In this document: positions 1-4,616 of the stretch, in pieces | How positions within the stretch are numbered: position 1 is the first letter of the stretch | How the letters are laid out: the number at the start of each line of letters is the position of its first letter | Origin: Nitrosopumilales archaeon | GTDB taxonomy: Archaea > Thermoproteota > Nitrososphaeria > Nitrososphaerales > Nitrosopumilaceae | DNA: 6,525 nucleotides | Assembly: GCA_016176745.1 (NCBI GenBank) | Contig: JACOWO010000043.1 | Coordinates: 1 to 6,525 of the forward strand | Direction of reading: 5' to 3' | Notes under the pieces: generated by a model | What the model saw: only the letters and a program-made list of their open reading frames with translations | Told to the model about the DNA's origin: nothing | Database searches by the model: none | Program-made: the position numbers and the translations under genes

Positions 1-383
1 CCTTCTAAACCTTCAACATTTATTTTTTCATTGACTAAAACATTTTTTGCACGTACTAGATCATCATAAATTTGTAAAAAACTCACCATAAATTTATCAA
101 TTTTTATGTTAACACCATTTTCTATGTCTGATTTTATTTTTCGCTCTAAATTCTGATAATCAGCTAGTGAGCGCTTCAACCGCTCTTCACAAATAGTAAG
201 ACTATTCTTATTTTTTTCTAATAGTGTTGTTAATTCATCTATGGATAATTCGTGTGGTTTTAGTTGAGAATTAGTTTCTAAGTCTATTGAGTCTTTGATT
301 TTTTTTGCGGAATCTGTTTTAGTTTGTTGTTCGTTTGATTCGTCAAAATTAAGATCAACTGGTATATTTTCATCATTGTTCAT
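1..383 (-). CDS. grpE: GrpE nucleotide exchange factor of DnaK (partial, N-terminal part)
   Basis: GrpE is the cytoplasmic exchange factor that drives ADP release from the Hsp70 chaperone DnaK. About 127 residues are visible, beginning MNNDENIPVDLNFDES; the C-terminal beta domain lies beyond the left edge. Residues 1-45 are acidic, polar and probably disordered, as is usual for GrpE N-termini. From about residue 50 there is a long charged helix, then the segment SLADYQNLERKIKSDIENG followed by IDKFMVSFLQIYDDLVRAKN, which matches the family pattern of ADxxNxxxR, then a K/EKF-L-LL-xxDDLxRA helix. The ATG at 381-383 is certain because an in-frame TAG lies two codons upstream (387-389). No Shine-Dalgarno sequence precedes it. 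In archaea grpE usually sits beside dnaK and dnaJ, which would be expected to the left. The gene is transcribed in the same direction as the dehydrogenase-like gene 37 nt upstream, so it may be read from that gene, from its own promoter, or both. Confidence 0.85.
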   Translation of the reverse strand, partial: MNNDENIPVDLNFDESNEQQTKTDSAKKIKDSIDLETNSQLKPHELSIDELTTLLEKNKNSLTICEERLKRSLADYQNLERKIKSDIENGVNIKIDKFMVSFLQIYDDLVRAKNVLVNEKINVEGLE

Positions 384-408
384 AATCTAACCAATCAACG
401 TTTCCTGC

Positions 409-418
409 TAAATTTTAT
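409..418 (-). promoter_or_regulatory. Possible TATA box for grpE
   Basis: On the minus strand this reads ATAAAATTTA, centred about 30 nt upstream of the grpE ATG. That spacing suits an archaeal TATA box feeding a leaderless or nearly leaderless transcript. It lies in the 37-nt gap after the upstream gene's stop codon. AT-rich background makes chance occurrence likely, so confidence is limited. Confidence 0.4.
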
Positions 419-420
419 TC

Positions 421-1584
421 TTATTGTATGATCTCACACAATGGATTTGTTTTTATAATGATGATTTCAGCGTCCTTTTTGTTTTTCTTTAGATTTTCAA
501 AATCAAGTTTTGAACACGCTACAATTATTGTTGTTTTATCATTATGAAAAATGTCTAAGTTTGGGCCTTCATGTGTTTCTACATCGCCTATGTAATCTCG
601 TAATCTAGATATTAAATTCTGTAGCATTTCGATCTTATCTCCTCTCATTTCATGTTGATCTATTGTCCAAGATAATACAATTTTTGTTCTACTAGCTTTA
701 AGATCATTTTTTTTAAGAGTAGTTCGAATTTCGTCTATTAAACGCTTGATGTACCCATCTATTCCTTTTATGCTTCCATTAATAAGATACATGAGCGTGT
801 TTGCGCCTTCAAAAGATGAACCTAAAGATTTGAGATCATATAATCCACTTACCATATCATCTAAGAAAAGATTTTGATACTCATCAGAAATAAGATCAGA
901 TTTAGTGGAATCTTGAGCGAATTTACAGACTTCAAGGACACTACATAATGCTGAAAATCTAGAAAGTGTGTTTATTGCATGGAAATGTTCTGCAGAGGGA
1001 ATTGCTACAAATTTTTTTTCTTTTTTACCACTTGCCAATAAATCTGCAAGCTTAGAATCTTGTTTACTATTATAGGAACCAATAACATTTGGAGGTTGAG
1101 TGATAAGATCAAGTGGATAGTAAAAATATGAAATGGATTTTCCTGCCTCAAATCCTGTAACATGTTCTAATAAAGAGATATTTTCATTATTACCACCAAA
1201 GCCTGTAGGAAGACTGTTAATAACAGAACTTCCTTTTTTTAATGTTGAAGTAGCATCTTTGAATTTGGAGTGAATTTCAGTTTTTGTATCTTGTCCTGTT
1301 TTTCGTATTCTTGGTGTAAAAAATAGATATTCTGCTTTGGAAATAGCTACCTCTATTGGTTCCATTGAAAGTAATGGTTCGTCCTCTTTTAGGGAAGATA
1401 CGTTAGGATATGTTTTTGCTATTTCTGCCTTTAGCGATATGGCGGAGGGGGTAGATTCGTCTATTATGTGAACATCTGCTCCTTTTATGGCCATTTGACA
1501 GGCCAATGAGTATCCTTCTGTACTTAAGCCGTAAAATACAACCTTTGTAGCACTCACTTCATCTGAGCTAGGAATTAAGACCAA
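421..1584 (-). CDS. UDP-sugar dehydrogenase-like protein lacking catalytic residues
   Basis: The 387-residue protein follows the three-part plan of the UDP-glucose/GDP-mannose dehydrogenase family. An N-terminal Rossmann fold has the nucleotide loop GLSTEGYSLACQMAIKGADV (residues 19-38) ending in an acidic IDES. FTPRIRKTGQD (89-99) sits where the family has its VPTP motif, and LKKGSSVINSLPTG (115-128) where it has LKxGxxVVxxSTVPPG. YYPLDLI (155-161) replaces the usual SPERxxxG. A helical linker with AEHFHAIN (198-205) replaces AExxKxxxN, and residues 300-380 resemble the C-terminal UDP-binding domain. The catalytic Lys of the linker appears to be His, and the GGxC nucleophile motif is absent (SSFEGANT, 256-263), so oxidation of a sugar nucleotide is unlikely; a binding or regulatory role is inference. 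The start at 1584 is TTG; a GTG at 1557 would begin MSATKVVFYG, just before the first beta strand, and is equally plausible. The divergent neighbour is a DUF354 glycosyltransferase-like gene, consistent with nucleotide-sugar metabolism. Confidence 0.6.
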   Translation of the reverse strand: MVLIPSSDEVSATKVVFYGLSTEGYSLACQMAIKGADVHIIDESTPSAISLKAEIAKTYPNVSSLKEDEPLLSMEPIEVAISKAEYLFFTPRIRKTGQDTKTEIHSKFKDATSTLKKGSSVINSLPTGFGGNNENISLLEHVTGFEAGKSISYFYYPLDLITQPPNVIGSYNSKQDSKLADLLASGKKEKKFVAIPSAEHFHAINTLSRFSALCSVLEVCKFAQDSTKSDLISDEYQNLFLDDMVSGLYDLKSLGSSFEGANTLMYLINGSIKGIDGYIKRLIDEIRTTLKKNDLKASRTKIVLSWTIDQHEMRGDKIEMLQNLISRLRDYIGDVETHEGPNLDIFHNDKTTIIVACSKLDFENLKKNKKDAEIIIIKTNPLCEIIQ

Positions 1585-1588
1585 GAAA

Positions 1589-1595
1589 AACTTAT
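1589..1595 (+). promoter_or_regulatory. Possible TATA element in a divergent promoter gap
   Basis: The sequence AACTTATT and its neighbours lie about 27-33 nt upstream of the TTG at 1622, the preferred start of the DUF354 gene. That is the expected distance for an archaeal TATA box with a leaderless transcript. The gap to the divergent gene is at most 64 nt (1558-1621) and only 37 nt if the upstream gene starts at 1584, so the two promoters must overlap. A TATA-like stretch for the minus direction may lie at 1612-1620 (GTATTTTGA on that strand). Both are weak matches judged by eye. Confidence 0.3.
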
Positions 1596-1621
1596 TGCAC
1601 TTTCCATTTCAATCAAAATAC

Positions 1622-2650
1622 TTGAAAATTTGGTTTGATATTCTTACTCCAAAGCAGCTTTTGTTTTTTGAGCCTATGATAATTAGATTAAAGAAAGATC
1701 ATACTGTGATATGTACATCTCGTAAATATAGGGAAGTAATGCATCTTGCAAAAATTCGAAGATTAAAAGTGGTTATAGCTGGAAAGCATGGTGGAGCCGA
1801 AAAATATGGAAAACTAAATGCTAGCATTAGTAGAATGAATCGTCTTTCCAGAGTTATAAAAGAAGCATCACCTGATATTTTGATTAGTTTTTGTTCACCT
1901 GAAGCAGCAAGAATCGCATATGGATTTAATATAAAACACATCGCTTTTCAAGATTCGCCACATGCAGAAGCCGTTATGCGATTAACTATACCACTTGTAC
2001 AAAAATTATTAATTCCATGGGTTATACCAAAAAAAGAATTTACTAAATTTGGAATTGATGAAAAAAATATTATTTCATATAAAGCAATTGATGCTGCAGT
2101 AATAGCAAAAAGAAAAACCAATAAGAAATATTCATTGCGGCCAGACAATAGAAAAAAAACTATACTAATACGAGTTGAAGAAGAACAAGCTGCTTATTCA
2201 TCAAAAAATGGTCGGATTATCTCCATCATAAAAGCAATAAGTGAAGAATTTAAAAACAACAATATCATTGTGCTTGGAAGATATTCATCTCAAATTAAAT
2301 TTCTGAAAAAAAGGTTTGGAAAAAAGATTACAGTGTTGAATAAAGTTGTTGATGGAAAAAAACTATTGGATAATTGTAGTGTTTTTGTTGGCTCTGGTGG
2401 AACTATGACTGCGGAAGCTGCATTATTAGGAATACCAACAATTTCTTATAATGCTGTACCAAATTTTATAGAAAAATATCTTGTTAGAAAAAAACTGGCA
2501 GTACGGGAAAACTCACCCGGACGCATGATTTCAATTATTAAGGGATTTCTCAGTAGTGTAGATAAAAAAACAAAACTAAAAGCAAAAAAAACACTGATAC
2601 AAATGGAAGATCCTTATCGAAAACTTGTTAAGGTAATTAACTCTCTTTAG
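1622..2650 (+). CDS. DUF354 family glycosyltransferase-like protein
   Basis: DUF354 proteins are archaeal and bacterial GT-B-like proteins related to UDP-GlcNAc 2-epimerases and glycosyltransferases, often found with surface-polysaccharide genes; their reaction is not firmly known. Hallmarks are the N-terminal KIWFDILTPKQLLFFEPMI, then TSRKYREV, the mid segment ISFCSPEAARIAYG with HIAFQDSPHAEA, YKAIDAAV, the second-domain strand ILIRVEEEQAAY, IVLGRY, and the C-terminal nucleotide-sugar loop VGSGGTMTAEAALLGIPTIS followed by a YNAVPNFIEKYL segment. The protein is 342 residues, near family length. I chose TTG at 1622 because the family typically begins MKIWxDI, and here that gives a start directly before KIWFDI; a TTG at 1595 would add nine residues (HFPFQSKYL) unlike the family. 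There is no Shine-Dalgarno sequence. The last third is very rich in lysine and A-runs, typical of this AT-rich genome. The protein appears cytoplasmic, with no signal peptide. Confidence 0.8.
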   Translation: MKIWFDILTPKQLLFFEPMIIRLKKDHTVICTSRKYREVMHLAKIRRLKVVIAGKHGGAEKYGKLNASISRMNRLSRVIKEASPDILISFCSPEAARIAYGFNIKHIAFQDSPHAEAVMRLTIPLVQKLLIPWVIPKKEFTKFGIDEKNIISYKAIDAAVIAKRKTNKKYSLRPDNRKKTILIRVEEEQAAYSSKNGRIISIIKAISEEFKNNNIIVLGRYSSQIKFLKKRFGKKITVLNKVVDGKKLLDNCSVFVGSGGTMTAEAALLGIPTISYNAVPNFIEKYLVRKKLAVRENSPGRMISIIKGFLSSVDKKTKLKAKKTLIQMEDPYRKLVKVINSL

Positions 2651-2670
2651 TTGAACAATCACTCTTTCGT

Positions 2671-2682
2671 TTTATATTTAAA
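2671..2682 (+). promoter_or_regulatory. TATA-like box upstream of tRNA-Gln
   Basis: TTTATATTTAAA is the best TATA-like sequence between the DUF354 stop (2650) and the tRNA (2737). Transcription would start near 2700-2705, leaving a leader of about 35 nt for RNase P to remove. The T-rich stretch 2661-2679 could also serve as the terminator of the DUF354 gene. Rival TATA-like stretches lie at 2688-2700 and 2716-2724; the last is too close to the mature tRNA end. Apart from these, 2651-2736 shows no coding potential. Confidence 0.45.
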
Positions 2683-2736
2683 GCGAGTTAAATAGAAAAT
2701 AACATTAAGGGAATCAAAATTTAAGTCGTCGTCCGG

Positions 2737-2827
2737 AGCCCGGTAGAGGAAAAATTCCGCCGAGTGTAGTGGTCAAGCATAGGGGCCTTTGGAGCCCTTG
2801 ACCCCAGTTCGAATCTGGGCCGGGCTA
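2737..2827 (+). tRNA. tRNA-Gln (UUG anticodon), interrupted in the D-arm region
   Basis: Acceptor strand AGCCCGG (2737-2743) pairs fully with CCGGGCT (2820-2826), followed by discriminator A2827. The T arm is CCCAG-TTCGAAT-CTGGG, ending at 2819. The anticodon stem is GGGGC/GCCCT with loop CTTTGGA, giving anticodon TTG (glutamine, CAA codons; CAG by wobble). The D arm is GTGT...GCAT with loop AGTGGTCAA, including the conserved GG. The unspliced gene is 91 nt, but a class I tRNA with these arms needs 73 nt; the excess lies between the acceptor strand and the D stem and is explained by an 18-nt intron (2747-2764). Removing it restores AGCCCGG-TA-GTGT. The A1-U72 first pair is the feature archaeal GatDE amidotransferase uses to recognise tRNA-Gln, which fits glutamine identity. 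CCA is not encoded, so it must be added after transcription. Confidence 0.92.
2747..2764 (+). other. Noncanonical tRNA intron with bulge-helix-bulge-like fold
   Basis: The inserted 18 nt can be folded as follows. A central 4-bp helix pairs C2741-G2744 region CGGT with GCCG (2759-2762), including one G-U pair. A 3-nt bulge AGA (2745-2747) leads into an inner helix GGAA/TTCC (2748-2751 with 2755-2758) closed by an AAA loop, and a second 3-nt bulge AGT lies at 2763-2765. Cutting after the second base of each bulge, as archaeal splicing endonuclease does, removes exactly 2747-2764 and leaves a 73-nt tRNA with the intron between positions 10 and 11. The outer helix is essentially absent, so this is a relaxed motif. 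AG occurs at both bulges, so the sequence alone allows the junction to slide by one or two bases. Confidence 0.82.
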
Positions 2828-2854
2828 CTTTTATCATTAATTTAATTTTAATAA
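2828..2854. terminator. AT-rich convergent terminator region
   Basis: Directly after the tRNA is a TTTT run (2829-2832), then an AT-only stretch with further T-runs on both strands up to the stop codon of the convergent permease gene at 2855. Archaeal RNA polymerase terminates at oligo-T tracts, so this 27-nt gap could end the tRNA transcript; the minus-strand T content could end the permease transcript. There is no hairpin. Confidence 0.45.
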
Positions 2855-3625
2855 TTAGAAATCTAATTTTGTCAACAGTCTTGTAGCAATTGAAAACAGT
2901 CCTATTGCAAGTACAATCAAGACTATCATTTCAATTATTATAAAGTTAGAAAAAGTACCAAAAATTCCTGCCCTTATGACATCTACCAAATATGTCAGTG
3001 GATTAAGGTAAAAGGCAGTTGCTAGCGGTTCTGGTGTACCTGATACTGGGTAAAAGGCTGTGCTTACAAATGCAAAAAACAAAAACACTGTGTTGATGAT
3101 CACGTTAAATCCTTCACTTGAACGAAGTCTTGTGGAAATTATTGATGCAATAGAACCAAATAATATTGAACCAAATATTGAGGCGAATATTAGAATTGGA
3201 ATTGTAAATATGCTAAACTCAATTGAATCAAAAAAAATTGGGTAACCAACAAATGCAATTATCGTAGCACTAAGAATACCTACAATTCCTATTGTACAAA
3301 TGTTACTTAGTATGTAATCAGTTCTGGTAAATGGACCTGCCATTATCTGCTCAAACATTCCATGACGTCTATCGTTCCAAATTATTATGCCGGAAATGAG
3401 AGTGCTATTCATGATGTTAAAGCCAATCATTCCTGTAGCCAGATATGTAGGATAATCAAGTTTGGTATTTTCAAACGGAACATCATCAATCAAAGAAGTA
3501 TAAGCAAAACCAGCTACAAAAATATAGATTAATGGAAATATTATTTGCCATATCAAAAATCCTGGATTAAGCGATATTGTGATATTTCTATTTACGAGTC
3601 TAAGCACTGGATGCATTTGAATCAT
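2855..3625 (-). CDS. ABC-2 type exporter, membrane permease subunit
   Basis: This 256-residue protein is the membrane half of an ABC exporter of the DrrB/NodJ type (ABC-2 family). About six hydrophobic segments are visible, near residues 23-43, 62-83, 107-130, 138-162, 174-193 and 228-249. Between segments 2 and 3 lies the cytoplasmic loop NDRRHGMFEQIMAGPFTRTD, the family's typical E/R-G-T/M-xE-xxxxxPxxRxxxILS region that contacts the ATPase. LNPLTYLVDVIRAG (207-220), before the last segment, is the classic ABC-2 signature. Length is normal for the family. The start ATG at 3625 lies inside the end of the ATPase gene, giving a 26-nt overlap; a second ATG at 3616 gives a 17-nt overlap and is an alternative. 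No Shine-Dalgarno sequence is seen, so translational coupling to the ATPase is likely. The substrate cannot be told; relatives export drugs, lipids or polysaccharides. Confidence 0.88.
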   Translation of the reverse strand: MIQMHPVLRLVNRNITISLNPGFLIWQIIFPLIYIFVAGFAYTSLIDDVPFENTKLDYPTYLATGMIGFNIMNSTLISGIIIWNDRRHGMFEQIMAGPFTRTDYILSNICTIGIVGILSATIIAFVGYPIFFDSIEFSIFTIPILIFASIFGSILFGSIASIISTRLRSSEGFNVIINTVFLFFAFVSTAFYPVSGTPEPLATAFYLNPLTYLVDVIRAGIFGTFSNFIIIEMIVLIVLAIGLFSIATRLLTKLDF

Positions 3626-4541
3626 TAACTGCTTTAATGAAAATTTCTTCTAGATTCGTTGGCATGGCAGATAGATCTTCGATTATAACGTTATTTTTGT
3701 TTAATAGTTGTAAAACTTCCATCAGTACAAGTTCAGATTTGTTAGAATGGATTGTAATATTAGTGCCTGAGTTAAAGTCGATTTTACAATCTTGTATACC
3801 TGCTAATAAATTAAGCAAGTTTTGTTGGATTCCTGCTATGTGAATTTTTATAGTTTTTTCATTACCAAAGCGGTTTTTTAGTTCATCAGGTGAATCTACA
3901 GCAATGATTTTTCCTTTATTGATAATAGCAATTTTATCGCATAGATACTCTGCTTCTGTTAATACATGTGTTGTGTAGAATATTGTTAGACCAGTTTTTA
4001 CCTTGTTTTTTAAAAAATCTAATAATTTTCGCCTTGCAGAAGGATCTAAACCACTAGTTGGTTCATCTAAAAACAATAATTCCATTTCATGCATAAATTC
4101 ACGTGCAACCTGAACTCGTCTTCTTTGGCCAATTGACAGGTCTTCATTTTTCTTTTTTCGTATTTCTTGTAAATCAAAAGATTCAATCAATTCTTCAACT
4201 TTATCTCTTCTTTGTTTCCGATCAACATTCCACATCATGCCATATTTTTCAAGTGATTTTTCAACTGTTAGTGTTGGTTCATAGCTAGGCTGTTGTAATA
4301 CTACGCCTATTCGATTTCTGACTTTTAATGGATGTTTTATTGCATCTGTTCCTAGAATAGTTATAGAACCGCCTGTTGGTTGAATAAGCGTTGTCAAAAG
4401 TTTTATTGTTGTAGATTTTCCTGCACCGTTAGGACCTAAAAATCCAAATACTTGCCCCGATCTAACATCCAAGTTAATTCCGTCAACTGCAGCAATATCA
4501 TCATATGACTTGGAAAGTGAATTGGTTGTTATACAGGACAC
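3600..4541 (-). CDS. ABC-2 type exporter, ATP-binding subunit
   Basis: This 313-residue cytoplasmic ATPase powers the adjacent permease. Motifs occur in order: Walker A GPNGAGKST (36-44), Q-loop VLQQPSYEPTLT (81-92), signature LSIGQRRRVQVARE (135-148), Walker B ELLFLDE (154-160) with catalytic Glu160, D-loop SGLD (163-166), and H-switch His192 in YTTHVLTEAEYLCD. All catalytic residues are present; the signature reads LSIGQ rather than LSGGQ, which is tolerated in DrrA-like proteins. Residues from about 225 to 300 form the C-terminal extension usual in DrrA/NatA-like subunits. The start is GTG at 4541: the only upstream in-frame codons before a TAG at 4557-4559 contain no ATG, and the protein starts MSCITTNSLSKSYDD, the normal N-terminal strand. 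It diverges from the RPA gene across 75 nt and leads directly into the permease gene, so the two form one transcript. Confidence 0.92.
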   Translation of the reverse strand: MSCITTNSLSKSYDDIAAVDGINLDVRSGQVFGFLGPNGAGKSTTIKLLTTLIQPTGGSITILGTDAIKHPLKVRNRIGVVLQQPSYEPTLTVEKSLEKYGMMWNVDRKQRRDKVEELIESFDLQEIRKKKNEDLSIGQRRRVQVAREFMHEMELLFLDEPTSGLDPSARRKLLDFLKNKVKTGLTIFYTTHVLTEAEYLCDKIAIINKGKIIAVDSPDELKNRFGNEKTIKIHIAGIQQNLLNLLAGIQDCKIDFNSGTNITIHSNKSELVLMEVLQLLNKNNVIIEDLSAMPTNLEEIFIKAVNDSNASSA

Positions 4542-4565
4542 TATTCCATCATTAGTCTATCCACT

Positions 4566-4576
4566 AATTAGTTTAA
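4566..4576 (-). promoter_or_regulatory. Possible TATA box for the ABC exporter operon
   Basis: On the minus strand this reads TTAAACTAATT, about 25-35 nt upstream of the GTG start at 4541, the spacing expected for a leaderless archaeal transcript. It shares the 75-nt divergent gap with the RPA promoter. The match is judged by eye in AT-rich sequence. Confidence 0.4.
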
Positions 4577-4581
4577 TGAAA

Positions 4582-4590
4582 TTTTTATTA
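4582..4590 (+). promoter_or_regulatory. Possible TATA box for the RPA-like gene
   Basis: TTTTTATTA lies about 27-35 nt before the TTG start at 4617. Only a few bases would separate the transcript start from the start codon, consistent with leaderless or near-leaderless initiation. The stretch AAGAGAAC near 4603-4610 contains a GAG but is not a convincing ribosome binding site. Confidence 0.45.
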
Positions 4591-4616
4591 ATGTAATACA
4601 TTAAGAGAACTCTGAC

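Noticed and set aside
1699..2148. Two minus-strand open frames (80 and 66 codons) inside the DUF354 gene
   Set aside because: They are antisense to clear family motifs and show no domain, promoter or ribosome binding site.
2748..2758. The GGAA/TTCC hairpin as a terminator or attenuator
   Set aside because: It is only 4 bp, is not followed by a T-run, and is better explained as the inner helix of the tRNA intron.
2737..2827. A tRNA pseudogene, or a split or permuted tRNA
   Set aside because: Both acceptor strands are present in normal order and pair perfectly, and removing one small bulge-helix-bulge insert gives a fully canonical tRNA, so neither decay nor trans-splicing is needed.
4541..4616. 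A C/D-box guide RNA in the ABC/RPA gap, suggested by AATGATGG on the minus strand and CTGA on the plus strand
   Set aside because: The two boxes are on opposite strands and the C box is imperfect, so no consistent C/D RNA can be drawn.
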